Of a DNA stretch of 25,014 bases, positions 15,838 to 23,349 are shown piece after piece. The position numbers were made by a program, and so were the translations under genes. The notes beneath the pieces were generated by a model that was not told where the DNA came from, made no database searches, and saw only the letters and a program-made list of their open reading frames with translations. The stretch is from the NCBI GenBank assembly GCA_050701115.1, contig JBOHER010000485.1, positions 1 through 25,014 of the forward strand, read 5' to 3'. Positions within the stretch are counted from its first letter, which is position 1; each line of letters opens with the position of its first letter. The stretch comes from JBOHER01 sp050701115. GTDB lineage: Bacteria > Actinomycetota > Actinomycetes > Mycobacteriales > Pseudonocardiaceae.

Positions 15838-16577
15838 GAAAGCTCGCCGTGTCTGCACTGTGCGTCCTGTTGCTTGCCACCGGGTGCGGCGCGGGGGGCG
15901 AGCAGACGACTGTCCGGGTGTTCGCCGCGGCGTCGCTCACCGAGTCGTTCAGTGCGCTGGAGCGGCGATTCGAGGCCGACCACCCCGGCGTGGACGTCCA
16001 GTTGGTGCTGGACGCCTCGTCCACGCTGGCCCAGCAGCTCGGCGAGGGAGCGCGGGCAGACGTGTTCGCTTCTGCTGACGAGCCGAACATGGCCAAGGTG
16101 GTCCGGGAAGGCCGGATCGAGGGTAGTCCGACCGTGTTCGCCACCAACCGGCTCACCATCGCCGTCGAACCGGGTAACCCGCTCGGTATCACCGGGCTGG
16201 CCGACCTCGCGACCGATGGGCTCATCCTGGTGGTCTGTGCCCCGCAGGTGCCGTGCGGTGCGGCCGCCGAGCAGACGTCGCGCGGAGCCGGGGTCGAGCT
16301 GACACCGGCCAGTGAGGAACCCAATGTCAAGGCGGTACTGACCAAGGTCGTCACCGGCGAGGCCGACGCGGGGCTGGTGTATGTGACTGATGCCCTCGCC
16401 GCGGGCGACAAGGTCGATCGGGTGGACTTCCCGGAATCCGAAGCCGTGATCAACGACTACCCGATCGCGGTGCTCGCCGATGCGTCGCAGGCCGAGCTGG
16501 CCCGGCAGTTCACCGAACTGGTGCTGAGCCAAGACGGGCAGCGGGTAGTGAAGCAGGCGGGCTTTGGCTCGCCCTGA
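15834..16577 (+). CDS. modA: Molybdate ABC transporter substrate-binding lipoprotein ModA
   Basis: A 247-residue binding lipoprotein. The signal MRKLAVSALCVLLLATGC ends at lipid-modified Cys18. The mature start TVRVFAAASLTESFSALERRFE is the classic ModA opening with the Ser that contacts molybdate. The segments ASSTLAQQLGEGARADVFASAD and KVVTGEADAGLVYVTDA follow as in the family. The ATG overlaps the regulator stop (ATGA), and the 3' end overlaps or abuts modB. It captures molybdate outside the membrane for ModBC. Confidence 0.96.
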   Translation: MRKLAVSALCVLLLATGCGAGGEQTTVRVFAAASLTESFSALERRFEADHPGVDVQLVLDASSTLAQQLGEGARADVFASADEPNMAKVVREGRIEGSPTVFATNRLTIAVEPGNPLGITGLADLATDGLILVVCAPQVPCGAAAEQTSRGAGVELTPASEEPNVKAVLTKVVTGEADAGLVYVTDALAAGDKVDRVDFPESEAVINDYPIAVLADASQAELARQFTELVLSQDGQRVVKQAGFGSP

Positions 16578-17370
16578 GGTGCGGCCCGGCGGGATCCCGT
16601 GGGCGCTGTGGATCCCGGCGGCGCTGGCGCTGGCGTTGGTGGTGCTGCCGGTGGTCGGACTGGTGGTGCGCACCGACCTGGCCCGGTTGCCGAGCCTGAT
16701 CGCCACGCCCGCCTCGGTGCACGCCCTACGGCTCTCCCTGCTGACCGCGACGCTGTCCACGATGGCGTGCGTGCTGCTGGGAGTGCCGCTGGCCGTGGTG
16801 CTGGCCCGCTCCACCGTGCGCGGGATCAGGCTGCTGCGAGCCGTCGTGCTGTTGCCGCTGGTGCTGCCGCCGGTGGTCGGCGGGCTTGCGCTGCTCTACC
16901 TGCTGGGCCGCAACGGCTTCCTCGGGTACCTGCTCAATGTCAGCACCGGCGTGCAGATTCCGTTCACCACGACGGCCGTCGTGATCGCGCAGACCTTTGT
17001 GGCGATGCCGTTCCTTGTGGTCAGCCTCGAGGGGGCGCTGCGCTCCGCCGGTGATCGATACGAGCAGGTTGCTTCGACCCTCGGTGCCCGGCCGTGGACG
17101 GTGTTCCGGCGCGTCACGCTGCCCCTGCTGCTGCCCGCGCTGGGATCCGGCGTAGTCCTGAGCTTCGCGCGGGCGCTCGGTGAGTTCGGTGCGACGATCA
17201 CCTTCGCGGGCAGCCTGCAGGGCGTCACCCGCACCCTGCCGCTCGAGGTCTACGCCCAGGCTGAGTCCGATGTGGATAGTGCGGTGGCGTTGTCGTTGTT
17301 GCTGATCGTGGTCGCTGTGCTGGTCATCGCGATCGCCCGGCCCCGGGCGCTTGAGGGTGTGCGGGCATGA
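16564..17370 (+). CDS. modB: Molybdate ABC transporter permease ModB
   Basis: A 268-residue inner-membrane permease with about six hydrophobic helices (for example IPWALWIPAALALALVVLPV and AVVLLPLVLPPVVGGLALLY). The ABC-coupling EAA loop is EQVASTLGARPWTVFRRVTL, followed by ALGEFGATITFAGS, which is typical of ModB/CysT permeases. The TTG at 16564 overlaps modA by 14 nt and gives an N-terminus of usual length. A GTG at 16579, 1 nt after the modA stop, is an equally legal start and would remove five residues. The stop overlaps modC (ATGA). Confidence 0.95.
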   Translation: MARPEVRPGGIPWALWIPAALALALVVLPVVGLVVRTDLARLPSLIATPASVHALRLSLLTATLSTMACVLLGVPLAVVLARSTVRGIRLLRAVVLLPLVLPPVVGGLALLYLLGRNGFLGYLLNVSTGVQIPFTTTAVVIAQTFVAMPFLVVSLEGALRSAGDRYEQVASTLGARPWTVFRRVTLPLLLPALGSGVVLSFARALGEFGATITFAGSLQGVTRTLPLEVYAQAESDVDSAVALSLLLIVVAVLVIAIARPRALEGVRA

Positions 17371-18458
17371 ACGGTCTACACGCGCAGATCCATCTGACCA
17401 GGGGTTCGTTCGAACTCGCTGTGGACTTCGAGGTGCCGGTTGGCGGGGTGCTGGCCATCCTGGGTCCGAACGGCTCCGGGAAGTCCACCGTGATCGGCTG
17501 CCTCGCCGGGCTGCTGCATCCGCGGCAGGCATCCATCATGCTCGGCGGGCGGACCCTCACCGACCTGCCAGCCCACGCTCGACGGGTCGGCCTGCTCGCG
17601 CAGGACCCGCTGCTGTTCCCGCACCTGACGGTCGCGGCCAATGTCGCGTTCGCGCCGCGGTCGCGGGGAACCGATCGCCGGAGCGCTGATCGGATCGCCC
17701 GCCGCTGGCTGGCCGAGGTGGATGCCGCCGAGTTCGCCAACCGGAAACCCGGGCAGCTGTCGGGTGGACAGGCGCAGCGGGTCGCGGTCGCGCGCGCCCT
17801 GGCCGGTGACCCGGAGTTGCTGCTCTTCGACGAGCCGCTGGCCGCCCTCGACGTGGACGCCGCACCTGCCGTGCGCTCCCTGCTGCGGCGGGTCCTGCAC
17901 GCCGAGCGCACCAACCGGGCCGCGGTCCTGGTGTCGCACGACCCGTTGGATGCGCTCGCGCTCGCCGACCACGTGCTCGTCATGGCCGACGGTCGCGTCG
18001 TCGAACGCGGACCCACCCGGCAGGTGCTCGCCGCCCCGCGCACGGCGTTCACCGCGCGGATCGCCGGCCTCAACCTGGTCGCAGGGCAGGCGGTGCGGGA
18101 GGGCCTGCTGGCAGCGGACGGACGGTTGCTCCGTGGCATGCTCGCCCGGGATGCGGTGCTCGCCGAGGCGGCCGTTGCGGTGTTCGCGCCGACCGCGGTG
18201 TCGGTGTACCCGGCGGAAGCCGAGCAGGCCGGCAGTCCGCGCAACACCGCGACGGCCACGGTTGCCGCGCTGGAGCCGCACGGCTCGGTCGTGCGGGTGC
18301 GCACGGCCGCAGGCGGGCCGAGTTGGGCGGACGGGCTCGCCGCTGACCTCACCCCGGCTGCGGTGACCGACTTGGCACTCGAACCGGGTAGCGCGGTCAG
18401 GGTGGCGGTCAAAGCGACCGCCGTCGAGGTGCACCCCGCCCTCGCCGGGGGCGGGTGA
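17367..18458 (+). CDS. modC: Molybdate ABC transporter ATP-binding protein ModC
   Basis: A 363-residue ATPase. Walker A is GPNGSGKST, the signature is LSGGQAQRVAVARAL, Walker B is LLLFDEPLAALD, and the switch histidine is in VLVSHDPLDALALADH. The C-terminal part (about 230-360) holds a TOBE-type region (TATVAALEPHGSVVRVRT and VRVAVKATAVEVHP) that binds molybdate and can down-regulate transport. The ATG overlaps the modB stop. It is the last gene of the operon; 61 nt separate it from the phosphatase gene and I see no clear terminator there. Confidence 0.96.
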   Translation: MNGLHAQIHLTRGSFELAVDFEVPVGGVLAILGPNGSGKSTVIGCLAGLLHPRQASIMLGGRTLTDLPAHARRVGLLAQDPLLFPHLTVAANVAFAPRSRGTDRRSADRIARRWLAEVDAAEFANRKPGQLSGGQAQRVAVARALAGDPELLLFDEPLAALDVDAAPAVRSLLRRVLHAERTNRAAVLVSHDPLDALALADHVLVMADGRVVERGPTRQVLAAPRTAFTARIAGLNLVAGQAVREGLLAADGRLLRGMLARDAVLAEAAVAVFAPTAVSVYPAEAEQAGSPRNTATATVAALEPHGSVVRVRTAAGGPSWADGLAADLTPAAVTDLALEPGSAVRVAVKATAVEVHPALAGGG

Positions 18459-18505
18459 ACCCTCGCCACGCATGCCCTGAACTGCTCGAACCCCCGGCGA
18501 AGGCT

Positions 18506-18511
18506 TATCGT
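18506..18511 (+). promoter_or_regulatory. Candidate -10 of a leaderless phosphatase transcript
   Basis: TATCGT lies 8 nt upstream of the GTG at 18520, and no ribosome site is present. The same hexamer at the same distance precedes the helicase-associated gene at 9651 (minus strand). No convincing -35 is visible. Confidence 0.35.
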
Positions 18512-18519
18512 CTTGTGCT

Positions 18520-19335
18520 GTGAGCGAGGAGCAAGGCCCGGCGACTTTTGTGGTCGGCGATGTGCACGGGCATCGTGAGCCACTCGCGGACGCGTTGCGG
18601 GACAAGGGGCTGATCGACGCCGAGGGCAACTGGTCCGGTGGGCGGACCCGCCTGTGGTTCCTGGGTGACTTCGTCGACCGGGGGCCCGACGGCATCGGGG
18701 TGATCGATCTGGTCATGCGGTTGCACGAGCAGGCTGCCGATGCCGATGGGCTGGTGCAGACGCTGCTCGGCAACCACGAGATCCTGCTGCTGGGCATGCG
18801 CGGGTTCGGCGACGCCGAGGTGCCGTCCGGCCCGGGATACCGCAGCTTCGCGCGTAGCTGGATCCTCAACGGCGGTCAGATGGCCGACCTGGACCGGTTG
18901 ACCGACCGGCACATCGACTGGCTGGCCCGCAGGCCGCTCATCGCCCACGCAGAGGACCATCTGCTGCTGCACTCCGACACCCTCGAATACTTCGAGTGGG
19001 GTTCCGACACCGAGGAGATCAACAGCGCGGTACACGAGGTGCTGGCAGGCGAGGATCTCGCGCAGTGGTGGGAGGTCTGGCGGCGGATGACCACCCGGTA
19101 CGCCTTCCGCGGGCCGGAGGGCCCCGAGGTGGCCGAGATGGTGCTCGACCGGCTGGGCGGCAAGCTCATTGTGCACGGCCACAGCGTGATCGCCGATCAG
19201 GTGGGCCTGCACCCGATGGACATTCAAGGCCCGCATCTGTATGCGGGCGGCAAGGTGCTCGGTGTCGATGCCGGCCTGTTCGTCGGCGGACCGTGCCTGG
19301 TGGTGAAGCTGCCGTTCGAGAAGGACGAGCGCTGA
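18520..19335 (+). CDS. PPP-type metallophosphoesterase
   Basis: A 271-residue calcineurin-like phosphoesterase with the complete serine/threonine phosphatase-type metal motifs: GDVHG (13-17), GDFVDRG (49-55), GNHE (84-87), a later His in LLLHSD, and VHGHS near residue 221. There is no signal peptide or membrane segment, so it should act in the cytosol. The substrate (protein, or a nucleotide such as Ap4A) cannot be told from sequence. The GTG at 18520 directly precedes the first motif. The gene ends 3 nt from the end of a minus-strand remnant. Confidence 0.9.
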   Translation: MSEEQGPATFVVGDVHGHREPLADALRDKGLIDAEGNWSGGRTRLWFLGDFVDRGPDGIGVIDLVMRLHEQAADADGLVQTLLGNHEILLLGMRGFGDAEVPSGPGYRSFARSWILNGGQMADLDRLTDRHIDWLARRPLIAHAEDHLLLHSDTLEYFEWGSDTEEINSAVHEVLAGEDLAQWWEVWRRMTTRYAFRGPEGPEVAEMVLDRLGGKLIVHGHSVIADQVGLHPMDIQGPHLYAGGKVLGVDAGLFVGGPCLVVKLPFEKDER

Positions 19336-19338
19336 GGG

Positions 19339-19450
19339 CTACGGTACCGGCACGATGTCCTTGCCCAGCGGCACCAGTGACACCGGGAGCATCTTGAAGC
19401 TTCTCTCGCCTGCCAGAGGTTGTTGTTCTCGACCTTTGTTGACCGACGCG
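19339..19450 (-). pseudogene. Possible 3' remnant of an interrupted gene
   Basis: Read on the minus strand, this stretch encodes SFKMLPVSLVPLGKDIVPVP before a TAG at 19339-19341, with codon use like a true high-GC gene. Upstream it runs without a start into the terminator hairpin and the OLD gene in a different frame. The stop is 3 nt from the phosphatase stop, the kind of tight convergence seen at real gene ends here. I read it as the tail of a gene cut by arrival of the accessory segment. The parent family is not recognised, and a chance open frame is possible. Confidence 0.35.
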
Positions 19451-19465
19451 TGCTGGGAGAGAGTC

Positions 19466-19507
19466 GAGGGTGGGTTCAGCTCGGGGCATCGGCTGAAACC
19501 CACCCTC
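19466..19507. terminator. Bidirectional hairpin terminator after the phosphatase and OLD genes
   Basis: GAGGGTGGGTT-CAGC (19466-19480) pairs with GCTG-AAACCCACCCTC (19492-19507), with one bulged A and an 11-nt loop. It starts 10 nt past the stop of the minus-strand OLD gene and about 130 nt past the phosphatase stop. Confidence 0.85.
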
Positions 19508-19517
19508 TGACCGCGTC

Positions 19518-21436
19518 TCAGGGGAGGAGTTCGTTGATCTTCTTGAAGAGGTTCTCGGCCGCGGTCAGCGTCTCGTTGCTGATCGTCGGCACGAGGTCGG
19601 GCGCGTCCCGCAGGAGGCGCGCGGCGGGCTTGTAGTGGTCGAACTTGCATCCGGCGATGTTGTTGTCGCGGAAGTAGTCCTCGATCCGCCGAACCAGCCG
19701 AGGGTCCTTGCTCTTGAGGTAGCTCTTCCTGATCTTCTTGGGCAGCTGCGCGGCGTAGGCGCGGTTGACCAGTTCGAGGTAGAAGTCCTCGCCGAGCAGG
19801 TCCTCGATGTCGGCGTCCCTCGCGCCGGTGAACTCACCGACCTGGAGCAGCCCGCCCGCGGCGAGCTGGTCGTTGTCGCGGAGCCGCTTGAGCGCGCCGG
19901 TGTCCTTGGTGCTGGAGTCGATGAGCACCGCGACGTTGAGCTTGTTGGCGCCGAGCAGCGTCGCGAAGGTGGAGAGCTTGCCGGACCCGCCGATCGGGGT
20001 CTTGACCCACCGCGGGTCCAGGCCGGTGCGGGATTGCTCGGTGAGGGCGTCGGATAGGACGTCGAGGTAGATGAGGTCGCTTGGGCCCTCCAGGAGCAGG
20101 GTGTGCTCGCCGATGAACAGGCTCTGGGTCATGCCGATGCCCATGGCGGCGTAGAGCGGGAACGCGGTGTCCTCGTCGGCCTTGAAGATCTCCGCCGAGA
20201 CCTCGGTGCCCGAGCCGTCCTGGTCGATCACGGTGCGCACCCGCTTGAAGTGGTCCGCGGAGACCATGAACGGGCTGTGGGTCGTGTAGAGCACCTGGTG
20301 CTTGGGGGCGAGTCGCTCGTCGATGAGCCGCAGCAGGTCCTCCTGTGCCCGGGCGTGCAGCGACAACCCCGGCTCGTCGAGCAGCAGGATGAGATCGCCC
20401 TCAGCCTCGTTCTCCAGGTTGGTGAAGTAGGCCAGGAACGAGAAGAACCAGACGAAGCCGCGGGACCGCTCGTCGAAGGGCACCGAGGCCTTGTGCCGGT
20501 CGTTCCAGACCCGGATCCAGAGGATCGGCCCCTCGTTCAGCGGCGCCGGAGCACCGGCTTCGGGCTGGATGACTCCGAGCTTGACGGCGAGTTCCTTGTT
20601 CTGCGACCAGTACTCGAACACCTCGTCCGAGATGGTGGCGCTGGCGTTCTCGATGGCGCGCTGCAGCCGCTCGTGGTTCTCGTTCTGCCGGAAGTCCTCG
20701 AGCTCGGCGCCGGCCATGTCGAGCAGGCTCAGCAGCGCCTGCTCGCCGCGCTTCAGCTGGTCCTGGTCCCGCTTGCGGATCAGGTCGGGGATGGAGACCT
20801 TGCCCGGCATCGAGTCGTAGCCGTCGAAGTAGACGAACGTGGGAGCTTCGGCTCAAGCACGTTGTGGATGCAGTCCACCCCCGTGCCGCCCCAGTTGTCG
20901 AGCCGCTCGAGCAACTCGCTGGCCGCACTCGGGCGGTCTTCGAGGGCGCGCAGGGCCTCGGTGAAGTGCTGGACGGTGTCGTGGCGCCCGATGTTGCCGC
21001 GCGAGGTCGGGTCGAGCTGCCCCGTCAGGTGCGCCACCAATTCCTTCTCGTCGAACTGGTAGCGAAGCGTCGGACCAGCCTTCCGGTAGCCCTTGGTGTA
21101 GGTGACCGCGCGGCTGAGGAGCACGTTCGGACCGAACTGGTGCTCGACGCGACTGGCTTCTTCCTCGGTCAGCTCGAAGGTGGCCTACGCGACGGGGATC
21201 TGCTGCTTCGGCCCGTACTTCTGCTTCCGGTCCCGGGACCGCTTGGCCGGGAAGTCGATGTCCTCGTCGAACTTCTTCGACGACTCGATCGGGTTCAGCC
21301 GGTAGATCGCCTGCAGCGTGGCGGTCTTGCCGGATTCGTTCTTACCGACCGGGCAGGTGACGTCCGGTTCGATGGCGAACTCGCCGGAGTTCTCGACCGG
21401 GCGGTAGTTGGTGATCTGGGCGTGGGTCAACTTCAC
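19518..21436 (-). pseudogene. OLD-family ATPase/TOPRIM nuclease, disrupted by amber stop and frameshift
   Basis: Together the pieces give about 640 codons of an overcoming-lysogenization-defect (OLD) nuclease, an ATPase fused to a TOPRIM nuclease used in phage defence. The start GTG at 21436 follows AAGGAA. The N-terminus (LTHAQITNYRPVENSGEF) and Walker A GKNESGKTATLQ are intact. A TAG at 21187-21185 interrupts PVA-stop-ATFELTEEEA in the same frame. Near 20842 one base is missing (LEPKLP then TFVYFDGYDSMPGK), shifting the frame. The last 430 codons are open with Walker B DLILLLDEPGLSLHA, switch TTHSPF, and TOPRIM HTLLLEGPSDLIYLD; the second acidic site reads VAVLIDSS. Downstream of the breaks no complete protein can be made. 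No GajB-like helicase is adjacent, so it would be a class 1 OLD. Sequencing error is possible for either lesion but less likely for both. Confidence 0.85.
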
Positions 21437-21723
21437 TGGGTGTTCCTTCAGGGTCGTAGGAACCCCGGTAACACCGCTCAGTGAATCCGCGACGTAACCA
21501 AAGACACTGGCGGAAGTTTCTTCCACTCGTGGATCTATGAGGTATCTTCTGGGACGCCAATCGCAAACGAGACCCCCGGTGCCGCGCGAACCCTTGTGCG
21601 TGCACCGGGGTCTTGCGTGTCGGCCAGTTTAGCCCGCGCCCCAGACACGGTAGTTTCGACACGCCCGGTTCGGCCGCCAGCCACGGTCGAGCTGATCGGG
21701 GCGTGCCTTGTAGCGTTCGAGCA
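21437..21723. other. Divergent intergenic region, OLD pseudogene and Nudix gene
   Basis: The 287 nt hold the upstream regions of both genes. GGAAG-TTT-CTTCC (21512-21524) is a small perfect inverted repeat that could be an operator. A terminator-like hairpin (21570-21613) is listed separately. I see no intact small gene. Confidence 0.4.
21570..21613. terminator. Terminator-like hairpin between divergent genes
   Basis: AGACCCCCGGTGC (21570-21582) pairs with GCACCGGGGTCT (21602-21613), with one bulged C and a 19-nt loop. It lies about 110 nt upstream of the Nudix start and belongs to neither flanking gene end. It may terminate a small RNA or be left from a lost gene. Confidence 0.55.
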
Positions 21724-22290
21724 ATGACGTCTGAGCCGCGCGATGCGGAGCCGACCCGGTGGACGATCCATGGCGAGCGGCTGGTCGATGACAGCCGTCG
21801 GTTGCGGTTGAGCATCGCGTCTGTGGAGCTGCCGGACGGGGTGCGGTTCGAGCAATACGTGATGCGGATGCCCAAGGCCGCGGTGATTGTCGTCGTCGAT
21901 GATCAGGACCGGGTGCTGATGATGTGGCGGCACCGGTTCGTGATCGACCGGTGGGTGTGGGAACTGCCGGGCGGCTATGTGGACCCGGACGAGGACCCGG
22001 CGATCACCGCGGCCCGCGAGGTCGAGGAGGAGACCGGCTGGCGGCCCCGGGACGTCGAGCCGCTGGGGTTGATGCAGCCCAACGTGGCCAGCGCGGATGC
22101 GGAAACCCTGCTGTATCTGGCCAACGGGGCCGATCACATGGGCGAGCCAGAGGACATCAACGAGGCCGAGCGGATCGACTGGATCCCGCTGGACTCGGTG
22201 CTCGAGCGTATCCGCAAGGGCGAGATCGTCGGTGCGGCCTCCCAGGTCGGGCTGCTGCATGTGCTGGCCTCGCGGAACCAGAACACATGA
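21724..22290 (+). CDS. Nudix hydrolase, ADP-ribose pyrophosphatase-like
   Basis: A 188-residue Nudix enzyme. The Nudix box fits GX5EX7REUXEEXGU exactly: Gly84, Glu90, Arg98-Glu99-Val100, Glu102-Glu103, Gly105-Trp106. The preceding strand VIVVVDDQDRVLMMWRHRFV and the ELPGG turn resemble ADP-sugar pyrophosphatases (the GDP-mannose/ADP-ribose group), which hydrolyse NDP-sugars to sugar phosphate and NMP. The substrate is an inference. The ATG at 21724 begins a conserved-looking N-terminal domain; longer frames upstream run into the hairpin. The stop overlaps the next gene by ATGA, so both are translated together. Confidence 0.92.
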   Translation: MTSEPRDAEPTRWTIHGERLVDDSRRLRLSIASVELPDGVRFEQYVMRMPKAAVIVVVDDQDRVLMMWRHRFVIDRWVWELPGGYVDPDEDPAITAAREVEEETGWRPRDVEPLGLMQPNVASADAETLLYLANGADHMGEPEDINEAERIDWIPLDSVLERIRKGEIVGAASQVGLLHVLASRNQNT

Positions 22291-22571
22291 TTACCGCCGC
22301 ATTCACCGGCCGGGTCCACCGCTTCCTGGCCCGGGTCGCGCCGGGCGAGGTGCCCGCCTTCGACGCCGAGTTGACTGCGGCGCTGGAGACGTCGCGCGGC
22401 AGCTACGACGACGCGGAAGTTCGACGGGTGGTGCTCCTCTGGGGCGGAACGGCCGTCATGCGCGACGATCCCCTGACCGAGGACGAGATGGCCGCGCTGG
22501 AACGTGCCCGTGGCGGTGACTTCCGTGGCCTCCATGCCCTGGAATCGGACGGAACCTGGCGGACGCTGTAG
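22287..22571 (+). CDS. Small uncharacterised protein coupled to the Nudix gene
   Basis: A 94-residue soluble protein (MITAAFTGRVHRFLARVAPG, then DAELTAALETSRGSYDDAEVRRVVLLWGGTAV, ending ALESDGTWRTL). I do not recognise a family; the acidic helices and a short length suggest an accessory or antitoxin-like protein, but no motif proves this. The start overlaps the Nudix stop by ATGA, a strong sign of a real, co-translated gene. Its stop codon lies in the loop of a terminator hairpin. Confidence 0.75.
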   Translation: MITAAFTGRVHRFLARVAPGEVPAFDAELTAALETSRGSYDDAEVRRVVLLWGGTAVMRDDPLTEDEMAALERARGGDFRGLHALESDGTWRTL

Positions 22572-22583
22572 CGAGCGTCCGCC
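22558..22583. terminator. Bidirectional terminator overlapping a stop codon
   Basis: GGCGGACGCT (22558-22567) and AGCGTCCGCC (22574-22583) form a perfect 10-bp stem with a 6-nt loop GTAGCG. The TAG of the small plus-strand gene is in the loop. It also lies 6 nt past the end of the minus-strand Ymh gene, serving both. Confidence 0.88.
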
Positions 22584-22589
22584 CTTGAG

Positions 22590-23339
22590 TCAGGACGGAT
22601 CGCTCGGGTCCTGGTCCAACGATTCGATCTTGTTCAGCAGGCGCATCAACAGGTCCGCGAGGAGGACGATCTCGGCTGCTTCCGTGGGGTCGGTGTAGTC
22701 GACTCGACGGTGGCTGGCCGGATTCTTGAACAGGCCGATGGCGCCTTTGAACAAGTCCATGAGCGCCACGGATTCGCCGGGGTCGATGTCCTTGCGCCAA
22801 AGCGCGCCTGCGCTGGCTTCCGGATCTTGGCTATCCCGGGGCGGCGGACGGAACGCTTCCTGCATGAGCTTGGTGCCGACGAGGCTGTCGGAGAGCCCGG
22901 TGAGTGCTCTGACGCGAATCTCCACCTCCTTCATGGCCATGAAAGCGGCCGCCTCGAATTCGCCGCGCAGGAACTGCGGCCTGGCTTTGGCCTCCAGCTC
23001 GGGGACTAGCTGGAGATCGAGCCGCTGGACTGCCCGTAGCCAGGGCAAGCCTCGTTCAAGGGCCTCGTGGCCCTGCCGGCTCACGAAGAACGAGCCTTCG
23101 GAGGACTGTTGAGGATTCCAGACGATCAACCCACGGTTGATGAGCCATGCCCATGCTTCGGAGAGCGCGTTGAGCGCGGCGTCGTCCTTGGGGTAGGCGT
23201 GCTGCCGCGCGGAGATGAGCCAGTTCCGCCAGTTCCACTCGTCGTTGTCCCGCGCGTCCTTGAGAACACGGAGAGCCAGATCGTCGAGCGGCAGAGCCAC
23301 GACTTCGTGTGCTTCGAGGGTCCAGTCGACGTAGTTCAT
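22590..23339 (-). CDS. TIGR02391/Ymh family protein
   Basis: A 249-residue protein. The C-terminal block DLFKGAIGLFKNPASHRR, then DPTEAAEIVLLADLLMRLL, is the hallmark of the TIGR02391 (Ymh) family, which is often found in defence and mobile regions and resembles HEPN-like helical domains; its activity is not established. The N-terminal part (DWTLEAHEVVALPLDDLALRVL, then LINRGLIVWNPQQSSEGSFFVSRQG) looks like a winged-helix domain. The ATG at 23339 is 10 nt downstream of the nuclease-like gene stop, so the two form an operon. The frame is open upstream to 23600, but that part is antisense-like shadow of the neighbour. Confidence 0.85.
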   Translation of the reverse strand: MNYVDWTLEAHEVVALPLDDLALRVLKDARDNDEWNWRNWLISARQHAYPKDDAALNALSEAWAWLINRGLIVWNPQQSSEGSFFVSRQGHEALERGLPWLRAVQRLDLQLVPELEAKARPQFLRGEFEAAAFMAMKEVEIRVRALTGLSDSLVGTKLMQEAFRPPPRDSQDPEASAGALWRKDIDPGESVALMDLFKGAIGLFKNPASHRRVDYTDPTEAAEIVLLADLLMRLLNKIESLDQDPSDPS

Positions 23340-23349
23340 CGCGGCTGCC

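Noticed and set aside
19518..21436. Gabija (GajA/GajB) system
   Set aside because: No UvrD-like helicase gene is next to the OLD gene, so the two-gene Gabija layout is not met.
20780..21526. Two short separate genes (21185-21526 and 20780-21124, minus)
   Set aside because: They are in one frame, separated only by a TAG, and continue into the OLD C-terminus after a one-base shift, so they are fragments of one gene.
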